From assembly GCA_903874955.1 (NCBI GenBank), contig CAIQTY010000003.1:1-57871 (forward strand): a DNA stretch of 57,871 bases, given 5' to 3'. The notes beneath the pieces are model-generated. The model was not told the DNA's origin, ran no database searches, and saw only the letters and a list, made by a program, of their open reading frames with translations. The position numbers were made by a program, and so were the translations under genes. Each line of letters opens with the position of its first letter. The first letter of the stretch is position 1. This document shows, piece by piece, positions 34,116 through 43,001 of the stretch. The DNA is from an uncultured Alphaproteobacteria bacterium. Its GTDB lineage: Bacteria; Pseudomonadota; Alphaproteobacteria; Paracaedibacterales; CAITNM01.

Positions 34116-35155
34116 TTATTTTATGTGCAGGTGGAACGGGTGGACATGTTTTTCCAGCTGAAGGTTTGGCTTCGGTTTTAAAAAAGCGTGGCCATAAACT
34201 AGGACTCCTTACTGACTCTAGAGCTATGAATTTTGTCAATTATGAATATTTTGATTCTATAGAGGTACTTAACGTTCGCAGGGATAATTTTTTTATTTAT
34301 TTTTTTACAATGTTTAAAAGTCTTTTAAAAAGCTTGCGATTTATTTATGGGAAAAATGCAAGAGTTGTTATTGGTTTCGGTGGCTATCCATCGGTACCGG
34401 GTATGATAGCGGGACGTTTGTTTTTTAAAAAAATTCTTATCCATGAACAAAATGCAGTCCTAGGCAGAGCAAATAAATTTTTGCAGCCCTTTTCTAAAGG
34501 ATTGGCTACGAGTTTTTTATCTACACAAGGTGCCCCTAGTAAAGCAGTGTGGATTGGTAATCCAGTGCGTAGAGTTGTACATGCAGCAATGGCAAAACCT
34601 CGAACAAAAGATTACAAAAAATTTAATATTTGTGTGACCGGTGGTAGCCAAGGAGCAAGATTATTTTCAGATGTTGTTCCAAAAGCAATTGAGTTATTGC
34701 CTGTCTCTATGAGGCAAGAGCTTTTCATTACGCAGCAATGTCGGTCTGAACAATTGAATGAAGTCAAAACTGCTTATGAAAAATTATCAGTGAGTGCAAG
34801 CTTAGAAAGCTTTTTTAGTGATATACCAAGTAGACTTAAAAACGCAGACTTAGCAATTTGTCGTGCAGGGGCTTCAACTATTTCAGAACTGACTTGCCTT
34901 GGTGTGCCAGCAATTCTTGTGCCATTAGCTATCTCAAAAGATAATGATCAAGGAGAAAATGCGCGTGTTATTGCCAATGCAGGCGGGGCATGGGTGATTA
35001 AGGAATCAGAACTCAATCCTGTTGCTTTGGCTCAAATCATTGAAAACTCAATGAATAATAGAAAAATTCTAGAATCAATGAGTGAATCAATTCATCACTT
35101 GGCAAAGCCAAATGCAGCAGAAGATTTAGCAGATTGGGTTGAAAATTTCCTATAA
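34112..35155 (+). CDS. murG: UDP-GlcNAc transferase MurG (lipid II synthesis)
   Basis: A GT28 glycosyltransferase that adds GlcNAc to lipid I at the inner face of the membrane. The 347 residues carry the N-terminal GGTGGHVFPA loop, GFGGYPSVPG, HEQNAVLGRANK, VTGGSQGARLFSD and the acceptor/nucleotide region CRAGASTISEL. The start overlaps the recN stop by 4 bp. In many alphaproteobacteria ftsW precedes murG; here recN does. Confidence 0.97.
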   Translation: MIILCAGGTGGHVFPAEGLASVLKKRGHKLGLLTDSRAMNFVNYEYFDSIEVLNVRRDNFFIYFFTMFKSLLKSLRFIYGKNARVVIGFGGYPSVPGMIAGRLFFKKILIHEQNAVLGRANKFLQPFSKGLATSFLSTQGAPSKAVWIGNPVRRVVHAAMAKPRTKDYKKFNICVTGGSQGARLFSDVVPKAIELLPVSMRQELFITQQCRSEQLNEVKTAYEKLSVSASLESFFSDIPSRLKNADLAICRAGASTISELTCLGVPAILVPLAISKDNDQGENARVIANAGGAWVIKESELNPVALAQIIENSMNNRKILESMSESIHHLAKPNAAEDLADWVENFL

Positions 35156-35199
35156 GATAGCTATCAATAGAAAATAGTTCTCTTTAAAAATATATTTGA

Positions 35200-36681
35200 A
35201 TGAATATTTTACCTGGACAGTCGCGGGCTCTTCATTTTATTGGTATTGGTGGAATTGGAATGAGCGGAATCGCTGAAGTGCTACATCAAAGTGGTTTTCT
35301 TGTTCAAGGCGCTGATATTGCGGAAGGTTACAATACAAAAAGACTGGAATCTCTTGGTATTCCGGTTTTTATTGGCCATAGCATCAAAAATTTGGCAAAT
35401 GTTCAAGCTGTTGTTGTTTCAACTGCAGTAAAACCTGACAACATTGAACTCGTTGAAGCGCGCCGTCTAAGAATTCCAGTGATGCACCGCTCAGAAATGC
35501 TAGCAGAAATCATGCGCAGTCGTTTGTCAGCCGCAGTAGGTGGTACTCATGGAAAAACAACTACAACTTCTTTGCTTGCTTGGTTAATAGATGCAGCGGG
35601 GATGGATCCGACAGTTGTGAACGGTGGTATTATAAACGAATATAATACGAATGCGCGGCTTGGAAAAAGTAACTGGGCTGTTGTTGAGGCCGATGAATCT
35701 GATGGAAGTTTTGTAAGGCTTCCAGCAACTATTGCTGTCGTTACTAATATTGATCCAGAACATATGGAACACTATGGAAACTTTGAAGCTCTAGAAGCAG
35801 CTTTTCGTCATTTTGTAAGGAATGTGCCATTTTATGGTTTAGGAGTGCTCTGTACGGACCACCCTGTGGTTGAAAAACTATCTCGTGAAATTGATGATCG
35901 CCGAATTGTAACCTATGGTTTTAATGACAAGGCAGACGTGTGCGCTCAAAATATCAGGTTTGAACCGCATGGTGTAACCTTTGATGTCGTTATTAAACCA
36001 GATTACTTAGAAAAACAAAGAGAGCTAGCAAATTATTTAGGGGAAAACATCACCACACTCCCAGCAATTTTGAAAGATGTCTATTTACCAATGATGGGTA
36101 AACACAATGTGCAAAATGCCCTTTCAGTGATCGCTATAGCTCAAGAATTAGGTATATCTGATGCTGTTCTTCGTCATGCGTTCAGAACCTTTAAAGGGGT
36201 AAAACGTCGATTTACTCAGATAGCAAATATTCATGGGGTCCGAGTTATAGATGATTATGCTCATCATCCTGCTGAGATCAAAGCAGTTATTTCTTCAGCT
36301 CGGCAAGCAACTAAAGGAAAAATATACGCAGTTATGCAACCCCATAGATTTTCTCGATTGAAAGATTTATTTGAGGATTTTTCCAGTTGCTTTGAAGGTT
36401 GTGATCAAGTTCTCATTTCTCCTGTATATTCAGCTGGAGAGGCACCAAATGGTGTTACTGGCGAGGATTTATCGAATGCGGTAGCAAAGACAGGTATGAC
36501 AGTTCGTTATTTTGAATACCCATCTTCTGTAGCGGGATTATTAATGCCATTTCTCGAGCCAGGGGACTTAGTGATTTGCATGGGGGCTGGTAATATTACA
36601 GCTTGGGCACATGAGCTCGCGCAAGATTTAGAAAAGAATTTTCACCCCATTTTAAAAGCAGTAAATGAGAATGCCTTATAA
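35200..36681 (+). CDS. murC: UDP-N-acetylmuramate--L-alanine ligase
   Basis: A cytoplasmic Mur ligase adding L-Ala to UDP-MurNAc. The 493 residues include the N-terminal HFIGIGGIGMSGIAEVL Rossmann motif, the ATP-binding GTHGKTTTTS loop, the metal-site region VVEADESDGSF, and HHPAEIKAV in the C-terminal domain. It is about 20-30 residues longer than E. coli MurC, a usual alphaproteobacterial feature. It lies 44 bp after murG, and a hairpin separates it from murB. Confidence 0.97.
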   Translation: MNILPGQSRALHFIGIGGIGMSGIAEVLHQSGFLVQGADIAEGYNTKRLESLGIPVFIGHSIKNLANVQAVVVSTAVKPDNIELVEARRLRIPVMHRSEMLAEIMRSRLSAAVGGTHGKTTTTSLLAWLIDAAGMDPTVVNGGIINEYNTNARLGKSNWAVVEADESDGSFVRLPATIAVVTNIDPEHMEHYGNFEALEAAFRHFVRNVPFYGLGVLCTDHPVVEKLSREIDDRRIVTYGFNDKADVCAQNIRFEPHGVTFDVVIKPDYLEKQRELANYLGENITTLPAILKDVYLPMMGKHNVQNALSVIAIAQELGISDAVLRHAFRTFKGVKRRFTQIANIHGVRVIDDYAHHPAEIKAVISSARQATKGKIYAVMQPHRFSRLKDLFEDFSSCFEGCDQVLISPVYSAGEAPNGVTGEDLSNAVAKTGMTVRYFEYPSSVAGLLMPFLEPGDLVICMGAGNITAWAHELAQDLEKNFHPILKAVNENAL

Positions 36682-36685
36682 AGAA

Positions 36686-36727
36686 CGGCTCAAAATGTGT
36701 TGAGGGGAAAACACAAAATTTGAGCCG
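36686..36727 (+). other. Hairpin in the murC-murB gap
   Basis: The arms CGGCTCAAA (36686-36694) and TTTGAGCCG (36719-36727) pair perfectly, with an inner TGTGTT/AACACA stem (36696-36701 with 36710-36715) and a G-rich loop. The stem would be long and stable. No T-run follows. It could be an attenuator, a processing site setting murB level, or a small repeat. Confidence 0.5.
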
Positions 36728-36772
36728 CTTCCCTTTCGGGTTAACTTAACAATAACTTGGAAACGTTAACGA

Positions 36773-37720
36773 ATGCTTACTAATACGAGAAAAATTTTAG
36801 AAGAAAAACAGGCGGTTCTACTTCCTAAAGTGACGGGTCGCTATAGTTTTGATGTGATGCTTTCAGGGTTAACTTGGTTTCAAGTTGGTGGGCCAGCGAG
36901 TGTAGTGTTCAAACCTGAAGATACAGCTGACTTACAGTATTTTTTGAAAAATAAATTAAACAGTTTGCCCCATTTTGTTATTGGTGCAGGGTCGAATATA
37001 TTGGTGCGTGATGGTGGGTTTAACGGCGCCATTATTAAATTAGGAAGAGGATTTTCAAAAATTCTTATTGAAAATGGGGAATTGATTGCAGGTGCTGCAG
37101 TTCTTGATAGAACACTCTCAATGTTCGCATTACAGCATAATATCAAAGGATTTGAATTTTTAGTGACAATTCCTGGATCAGTTGGTGGAGCAATTGCAAT
37201 GAATGCAGGTTGTTATGGTTTTGAAGTTAAGGACATTCTTTCCTGGGTTGAAATTGTTGATCAAAACGGTAATCTTCATAGGCTTTATCCACATGAATTA
37301 AAAATGACCTACCGAAAATCTGTATTGCCAAAAGGTTGCGTTGTTGTTCGTGCTGGGTTTAGGGCAGAGGCTGGTGATAATGTTGATATTCAATATCGCA
37401 TTCAGGAATATTTGCAATTACGAGAAGAAAGCCAACCAATTAAAGGTCGTACTGGAGGAAGCACTTTTAAAAATCCTGACTCTGAAAAAGCATGGAAGCT
37501 AATTGATGAAGCTGGATGCCGTGGAATTTCCATAGGTTCTGCAAAAATTTCCGAAAAACACTGTAATTTTATGTTAAATACTGGCGGTGCATCTGCCGAT
37601 GAATTAGAACGTTTAGGTGAAATTGTAAGGCAAAAGGTGAAAGAATATTCTGGTAAACACCTTGAATGGGAAATTATTAGAATTGGCCAATCCAGTGAAC
37701 TAAAAAAAAGTGCTGCCTAG
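36773..37720 (+). CDS. murB: UDP-N-acetylenolpyruvoylglucosamine reductase
   Basis: FAD enzyme reducing UDP-enolpyruvyl-GlcNAc to UDP-MurNAc. At 315 residues it has the FAD-binding VIGAGSNILVRDGG and IPGSVGGAIAMNAGCYG, the catalytic region MTYRKSVLP, and TGGSTFKNP, which provides the general-acid Ser. It is the last gene of the bamD-recN-murGCB run. ddl, ftsQ, ftsA and ftsZ, which often follow, are not present; a convergent lnt is next. Confidence 0.96.
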   Translation: MLTNTRKILEEKQAVLLPKVTGRYSFDVMLSGLTWFQVGGPASVVFKPEDTADLQYFLKNKLNSLPHFVIGAGSNILVRDGGFNGAIIKLGRGFSKILIENGELIAGAAVLDRTLSMFALQHNIKGFEFLVTIPGSVGGAIAMNAGCYGFEVKDILSWVEIVDQNGNLHRLYPHELKMTYRKSVLPKGCVVVRAGFRAEAGDNVDIQYRIQEYLQLREESQPIKGRTGGSTFKNPDSEKAWKLIDEAGCRGISIGSAKISEKHCNFMLNTGGASADELERLGEIVRQKVKEYSGKHLEWEIIRIGQSSELKKSAA

Positions 37721-37758
37721 TATATCTTCTGGGAATAAAAATGACTTTTCAGATGCGG

Positions 37759-39198
37759 CTACAGGATGATGCTATTTTTACCCATTCCTAAAAATAAGTT
37801 GATAAAATTTCGATAGGGCGTTTGTGGCAAGTCAATAGGCAGATAAGCATCAATGAAGCCAATTTTATTAAGCTCAAGTTGATTAACGATTCGGCCAAAG
37901 CCGTCGATTACCGCGCTAATGCCGTTGTTTGCCACCCTTACTAGTGGTAACCCCTCTTCTATAGCTCTTACTTGCGTTATCTTGAGGTGTTGGTAGGGCC
38001 CGCTTGTTTCCCCATACCAAGCATCATTAGTAATATTTAAGAGCCATTTTGGACGATTTTTAGCATCAATAACCGCGCCGCTGAAAATGACTTCGTAGCA
38101 TATAAGCGGGCTAAATGGAGGAATTCCAGGCAAGCTAATTGTTCTTGGTCCATCACCTGGCGAGTAGTCAAGTTTGCCATCGGTAAGCTTAGGAAAGGGA
38201 TTTAAAGACCTTAAGGGAACATATTCTCCAAAGGGAACCAAATGAAATTTATCAAAAGTTGCGTGAATCAATCCTTTGCTATCGATAACATACAGGCTAC
38301 TGAATGCCTTATCAGGATCATATGTTCTCCTGGGTGCTCCAGTAATTAGGTGTCCCCGCTTAATGAAACTGCCCAAGCGAGCCAAAAAATCAGCATGATC
38401 AGCAATTGGAATTGTAATGGCTGCTTCAGGCCAAATTGTTAAGTGAACAGGTTTTTCTGCTTCAAGCGTTGTTAAAATTTCTAAAATTGATAGGTTTTTT
38501 TCAAAAAAATCTGGATGCCATTTTTCTTGCTGATTAATGGCGGGCTGAACTAAACGTAAGCAGACATCGGTATTTAAAGAAGGGTTTTTTAATCGAAGGT
38601 GTCCATCTATCCATAAACCGGAAAGGGCGCAAAAAATAATTATCCCGAGATACTTTTGCCGAGCATATAAAACAACAGCAGAAGCAGTCGTTAGGAACGA
38701 AAGGCCAAATATTCCAAAAAATCTAGTACTTTGCAAAATTGGCAAATCCCATACATAGCCATTTAAATTCCACGGAAAGCCTGTGAATAAAAAGCTTCGT
38801 GCTATTTCGCTTAAACACCAGCCGATGCAGAAGATCCAGGCAAACTTGATTTTATTATCTTTAAAAAAGTAACTAGGCAGCACACATATGGCAGGGAAAA
38901 TTCCAATAATGATCGGCATACCAATTAGCCCAATAGGCATGAGCTCTGGTAAACCATACACCTTTAATGCCCACGATACCCAATAAAGCTGTGTTAAAAA
39001 AAAGCAGAAGAAAAAAATAAAAGCATTTCTAAAAAAAATACGGAAATTTTTCTGTACTTCTAAATGCGTAAGCAGTATATAGATAGACAAATAGAGAATT
39101 ATCGGTTGATTAATCGGTGCGAATGCGAATCCACCTATAATACCAAAAATTATTAGAAATTTTAAATTAATTGACTGGAAATTTAGGAATTTATTCAT
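37759..39198 (-). CDS. lnt: Apolipoprotein N-acyltransferase
   Basis: An inner-membrane enzyme adding the third acyl chain to lipoproteins, acting after LspA. The 479 residues comprise about six membrane helices, then a nitrilase-like periplasmic domain with the triad visible: Glu in LTIWPEAAITIP, Lys in FDKFHLVPFGEYVP and Cys in FSPLICYEVIFSG. A final membrane segment is shorter than in E. coli. It is a single leftward gene, convergent with murB and divergent from the MlaC-like gene. corC/ybeX, frequent lnt neighbours, are absent. Confidence 0.95.
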   Translation of the reverse strand: MNKFLNFQSINLKFLIIFGIIGGFAFAPINQPIILYLSIYILLTHLEVQKNFRIFFRNAFIFFFCFFLTQLYWVSWALKVYGLPELMPIGLIGMPIIIGIFPAICVLPSYFFKDNKIKFAWIFCIGWCLSEIARSFLFTGFPWNLNGYVWDLPILQSTRFFGIFGLSFLTTASAVVLYARQKYLGIIIFCALSGLWIDGHLRLKNPSLNTDVCLRLVQPAINQQEKWHPDFFEKNLSILEILTTLEAEKPVHLTIWPEAAITIPIADHADFLARLGSFIKRGHLITGAPRRTYDPDKAFSSLYVIDSKGLIHATFDKFHLVPFGEYVPLRSLNPFPKLTDGKLDYSPGDGPRTISLPGIPPFSPLICYEVIFSGAVIDAKNRPKWLLNITNDAWYGETSGPYQHLKITQVRAIEEGLPLVRVANNGISAVIDGFGRIVNQLELNKIGFIDAYLPIDLPQTPYRNFINLFLGMGKNSIIL

Positions 39199-39249
39199 AT
39201 CTAAATGGTACTATCAAGAAAAGTTTTTTCAAAAATGTGGAATTTAAAA

Positions 39250-39912
39250 ATGCAAAAGGTGCTTTATATTATCTGTTTTGTTTTTGTGTGTATATCTACA
39301 AATATAACAGAACTTGAGGCTGGCGTGAAACGTAAAGCTGACGATGCTAATTTAAAAGAAAATACAGTTGATGCAAAAAAACAAAAAGCCCAATCTGAAG
39401 AAATAGCTGTTGAGTTCATTAAGAAAATTGCTCAAGAAGCTCTTGATATAGTGAACCAAAATGGAACGCCCGATGATCAAAAAAGACAAAAGCTAAGTGA
39501 GAGTATTAATAAATATTTAGATATTGAAAGGATAACAAGGGCTGTATTTTCTCCTTTTAAATACAATGAACTGAGCGATGAAAATCAGGAAAAAGTTAAA
39601 AAATATTTAGCGAAATACTTGTTAGAATTCTACGCGGGTGAGGGAAAATTGGCAGCGATGGTTGATGCAACATTAGCTCCGAAACTTTCATCAGAATCAA
39701 AAGACAATGATTTTGCTGTAACCACTTCATTTCAAAAAGGTGATTCTTCAGTGAAAATTGTTTGGGTTACTGATTGCTACAAAGTTTATTATGTTGAAAT
39801 AGAGGGAATTAACCAGATAACTACCCTACGTTCAGAAATGAAGGGAAATATTGGTGAAAGTTCATTGATGGATTATATTAATAAGCAGACAAATCAAAAA
39901 TCTGATCAGTAG
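39250..39912 (+). CDS. MlaC/Ttg2D-like periplasmic phospholipid-binding protein
   Basis: A 220-residue reading from ATG 39250, which puts a clean signal peptide first; in-frame ATGs at 39235 and 39205 are alternatives. The mature part resembles MlaC (toluene-tolerance Ttg2 family): FIKKIAQEALDIVNQ, then SESINKYLDIERITRAVFS, KYLLEFYAGEGKLAA and a C-terminal DYINKQT. MlaC carries phospholipids between the Mla complexes of outer and inner membrane. No mlaDEF or mlaA lies nearby. A Lys-rich stretch KRKADD...KKQK follows the signal peptide. Assignment is moderate. Confidence 0.7.
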   Translation: MQKVLYIICFVFVCISTNITELEAGVKRKADDANLKENTVDAKKQKAQSEEIAVEFIKKIAQEALDIVNQNGTPDDQKRQKLSESINKYLDIERITRAVFSPFKYNELSDENQEKVKKYLAKYLLEFYAGEGKLAAMVDATLAPKLSSESKDNDFAVTTSFQKGDSSVKIVWVTDCYKVYYVEIEGINQITTLRSEMKGNIGESSLMDYINKQTNQKSDQ

Positions 39913-39918
39913 AATATA

Positions 39919-40203
39919 ATGCAAAAGAATTTATTTGGTTTTGGCAATACACATTCAACTGAAAAAAAAACTGTAAGTGCCAAGCCTAAAGCTGCTTTTC
40001 CGCAACTTGCTCTTATTAAAGGCCTTAACAAGCAGGAAGCTAGTTCAGAAGCAATTTTTTGGCATCGAATTTTAATTAATAAATCTATTAGACAAGAAAA
40101 TGCAAAGCAGTTTTTAGCCATACTATCTAATGAAATAGCGATTAAAAAAGGAAAAAAAGACTCTTTTATTGCTACTCTAGACAGTCTAAAGCAAGGATGT
40201 TGA
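39919..40203 (+). CDS. Small protein of unknown function
   Basis: A 94-residue, basic, Ala/Lys-rich protein starting 6 bp after the MlaC-like gene, probably in the same transcript. It has no signal peptide or membrane segment; it appears mostly helical, and the second half (LSNEIAIKKGKKDSFIATL) is regular. The family is not recognised. Its 3' end overlaps the convergent lipoprotein gene by 18 bp. Close spacing to the upstream gene and normal composition support it being real. Confidence 0.55.
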   Translation: MQKNLFGFGNTHSTEKKTVSAKPKAAFPQLALIKGLNKQEASSEAIFWHRILINKSIRQENAKQFLAILSNEIAIKKGKKDSFIATLDSLKQGC

Positions 40204-40710
40204 TTTTGTTTTTGGTTCAGAATTTTGATTTATCGAAGATTTCTGATTTTCGGTCTCGATTTGAGTTTTTAAGTCATCAGGATTAAAATTTTGATCTACT
40301 TTAATATCCTTCCCTACGGGTTTTCTTCTTTGAGGAAGTTTGTTAGCTTCACAGGACTCAGAATTTTTTTGAACGTTTGAATCTATGTTTGGGTCAACGT
40401 TGAGTTTGCAGTTTGACTCTATATCATTTAACCAAGCTAGATTTTCTTCATGCTTTAAACAAAGACTCGTTTTTGCTGAAACTTCTTTTACTGGGCACAC
40501 ATGCAAAAGCGTATCGTGAATCTTTTCCATTTCTGCGATTACGGTATTTGCTATTTTTCTAAAAATAGGATTATGAAATTTCTCAAAATTTTTTTTAGCA
40601 TTATCAATTGATGTTTTACACTTTGAGACCGCTTCTGATGGCGTCATTGAATAGCATGAAGCGACTATAAAGCAATATGCAACAAAAAATAATTTCTTAG
40701 AATTTTTCAT
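40186..40710 (-). CDS. Small secreted protein or lipoprotein, unknown function
   Basis: A 174-residue protein. The N-terminus MKNSKKLFFVAYCFIVASC is a signal peptide with a plausible lipobox (VASC, Cys19). Further Cys residues (positions about 31, 72 and 83) could form disulphides in a helical domain. The C-terminal third is Asn/Lys/Ser-rich and low in complexity. The start overlaps the hemY stop by 4 bp (ATGA), which implies co-transcription with the zinc-ribbon/mitofilin/hemY genes. Not recognised. Confidence 0.6.
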   Translation of the reverse strand: MKNSKKLFFVAYCFIVASCYSMTPSEAVSKCKTSIDNAKKNFEKFHNPIFRKIANTVIAEMEKIHDTLLHVCPVKEVSAKTSLCLKHEENLAWLNDIESNCKLNVDPNIDSNVQKNSESCEANKLPQRRKPVGKDIKVDQNFNPDDLKTQIETENQKSSINQNSEPKTKSTSLL

Positions 40711-42053
40711 ACGATTTGATAAATACGCGCTGTTTCTAAATCACCTTTGACAAATCTTTGTGCGGTAGACGTTTCTTGCCAATAAACTTGATCTGTTGAT
40801 TGGCAGTTACTACAGATGAGTTGCCATCTATCAAAATGCGTATGGCATTGATTGCATTGCCAATCATAGTCTGAGGAAGTTTGTGATGCCCTATGCCACC
40901 ATTCTCGTGCTAAATCGAATTGGGCCGGATATTGATTTTCCATTAATTCTGCCATTAGATTACATGAGGCCCGTGTGTAACCGTGGCTTAACAATTTATC
41001 AAGGTGTTCTTTTGCCTGCCCCCACAATTGAGCCTTGATTGCGCTTGATGCAAGGCAATACTGACTTTCAGAATGGTCTTCTTGATTTGAAACAAGTTTT
41101 TCTAAAGTTCGGTAACGATCAACCGCCTCCATTTCATTGAATACACTATCCCACAGCAACCCAAGAGATCTATGTGGATAAAGCTTGAATGAATCCATTA
41201 ATATTTTCTGAGCCTTTGAGAGTGATTCCTGTTGAATATAATGTTCAACCAATTGTATGACATTCTCTGTCCAGTCAGGTGCTAGTTCAAAAACTTTTAG
41301 GTGCAATTTTTCTTTTTCACTATTTGCTAAAGGCATTGAGCCTTGTAATTTAAGCCAATTCAACATCGCTTGGTGACGTGACCAATCTGCTTTGGAAATG
41401 TACTTAGTTGCTTTATTTTTCTCAGTTTTTGGAAAAATACCTCTTTGTGCAAGCTGAATTGTATTTGATAGATATTCTTGCTGCAACCAAGGTGAGTCTG
41501 GCCGAATAATAAGAGCTTTATTGATGTACTCTTGAACAATTTTATATTGCTCTTTACTTTTGGCTTGCAAAATTAAACCGCGAAGACCCAAGAAACTTGT
41601 ACGTCTATCCTTTTGCATCGACATATAATGCTTAGTGGCTGATTCATCATCTCCAGTCATGTTAGCCGCTTGAGCTGCAATAAATTGTGTTAAGGGATCA
41701 TCTGGTAGTAGTTCACATGCTATCCCTATAACTTCTTTCGCTTCATGATTTTGACCAGCCGCAATGGCACTAAGGCCATCGATCAACAAATTATTACCTT
41801 TCTTGATTCGCTTACTTTTTAAATGAGTAAAATAGTTGTTAGGAAGACTCCATAGCCATTTCCAAATTCCATATAGCGAAGTAAAAAAAGCAAAAGTTAC
41901 AATTAAACAAGTTAAAAATAAACCAATTGGTAGTGAGATGGAGTAACCAAACCATCCTATGGTTACTTCTCCAGGATAGCTAGTAAGCAAAATGCCTATA
42001 GCGCATAGAAAAGTTAGGGCAATGAAAAAGCGCAAGCCTTTGATAAGTGCCAT
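40707..42053 (-). CDS. hemY: HemY-like TPR membrane protein with C-terminal zinc ribbon
   Basis: A 448-residue protein with two N-terminal membrane helices (residues 8-27 and 38-62), the HemY_N region, a TPR-rich middle (residues 90-370) and a C-terminal zinc ribbon CNQCHTHFDRWQLICSNC. HemY proteins are linked by gene context to heme synthesis, although the biochemical role is unclear; the TPR-plus-ribbon layout also resembles LapB, which controls LPS synthesis. It follows the mitofilin gene with no gap, as in other alphaproteobacteria (hemD-mitofilin-hemY), but hemD is not here. Confidence 0.85.
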   Translation of the reverse strand: MALIKGLRFFIALTFLCAIGILLTSYPGEVTIGWFGYSISLPIGLFLTCLIVTFAFFTSLYGIWKWLWSLPNNYFTHLKSKRIKKGNNLLIDGLSAIAAGQNHEAKEVIGIACELLPDDPLTQFIAAQAANMTGDDESATKHYMSMQKDRRTSFLGLRGLILQAKSKEQYKIVQEYINKALIIRPDSPWLQQEYLSNTIQLAQRGIFPKTEKNKATKYISKADWSRHQAMLNWLKLQGSMPLANSEKEKLHLKVFELAPDWTENVIQLVEHYIQQESLSKAQKILMDSFKLYPHRSLGLLWDSVFNEMEAVDRYRTLEKLVSNQEDHSESQYCLASSAIKAQLWGQAKEHLDKLLSHGYTRASCNLMAELMENQYPAQFDLAREWWHRASQTSSDYDWQCNQCHTHFDRWQLICSNCQSTDQVYWQETSTAQRFVKGDLETARIYQIV

Positions 42054-43001
42054 TTAAAGAAGGTTCTCCTGTGCTTTTTGCATTGGTTTGTTTTCAATTT
42101 CTTGAGAAGTCTGTTGAGCTAGATTTTGTACTTTCTCAGCAAATAAAGAGTAACTTTCTTCAAGTGATATTCTTTCTGCAATAAGATCTGCCCATGATTT
42201 AATTGATGGGTTATCAAAATTTTTGGCAAAAGCATGAGCTGATTTTAAATCTTGTGCGCCAAGAGCATCAGTTATAGATTTTAAAGGATTTTCTTTTTTC
42301 TGGTCAGCTTTTTCAATTTTTATAGTTCCATGAAAAACAGAGGCAATATCTGATACCCATTTAGGCAAGTTACTGGCTGGTTTTTGAGGTGTGTAGTTTT
42401 TTTGAATTTCTTCAAATGATTTGTTAAGTTGTTGAAATGTTAAGGGCAGTCGTGTAGAAAATTTTTGTAAAATTTTATACTCTGGCAAGTTAATGTATGT
42501 TCTTGGAATGCTCGTAAGTAAACTTGCAAAAGACTCATTTAATCTTATTTTATCGCCAATACGGTCTAATGTGTCTAACACAGTTTTTTGTGTGATATTT
42601 ATTTCTGCTGTGCTTACGTTTTGTTTTACACTTTCTGATTTTTGACTGGATAAAGTCATTTTAAGTGAGATTAGATTTTTAACAATTTTTGCCTGCTGCG
42701 TTTGAAGCGAGAGGAATCTTTCATTCAAATTATCAAAGCGCTGTTCAAGGTTTTTTATGGCGGTTTGCTGCTTGTTTTGTTCTATATCTCTTTTATTATT
42801 ATTTTCTTGCTCTTTGTGCAAATTTTTCTGGTTGAAAACTAAAATTAGTGCAGCAATTCCAACCGCCTGTGAAAGAATTAATAAAGGCCAATAAATCTTT
42901 ATTGCTTGTACGTTTTTGTTTGCTAAATGAAGTAATTTTTCATGGTATTTTGAATTTTCAATAACACCATGAGTGACTTTTTCTTCAGTTTGTTGCGACA
43001 T
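42054..43001 (-). CDS. Alphaproteobacterial mitofilin (Mic60) homolog
   Basis: A 315-residue inner-membrane protein (ATG 43001; ATG 43007 also possible). One membrane helix near residues 40-57, a coiled coil to about residue 110, and a C-terminal helical region match bacterial Mic60/mitofilin, which bends membranes and ties them to the outer-membrane insertion machinery. Sequence conservation is low; the main evidence is architecture plus position immediately upstream of hemY, the conserved synteny. It overlaps the zinc-ribbon gene by 17 bp. Confidence 0.75.
   Translation of the reverse strand: MSQQTEEKVTHGVIENSKYHEKLLHLANKNVQAIKIYWPLLILSQAVGIAALILVFNQKNLHKEQENNNKRDIEQNKQQTAIKNLEQRFDNLNERFLSLQTQQAKIVKNLISLKMTLSSQKSESVKQNVSTAEINITQKTVLDTLDRIGDKIRLNESFASLLTSIPRTYINLPEYKILQKFSTRLPLTFQQLNKSFEEIQKNYTPQKPASNLPKWVSDIASVFHGTIKIEKADQKKENPLKSITDALGAQDLKSAHAFAKNFDNPSIKSWADLIAERISLEESYSLFAEKVQNLAQQTSQEIENKPMQKAQENLL

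Noticed and set aside
39316..39390. Bipartite nuclear localisation signal in the MlaC-like protein
   Set aside because: The Lys-rich KRK...KKQK segment lies directly after a signal peptide in a protein with a good periplasmic family match; charge alone does not support nuclear targeting.
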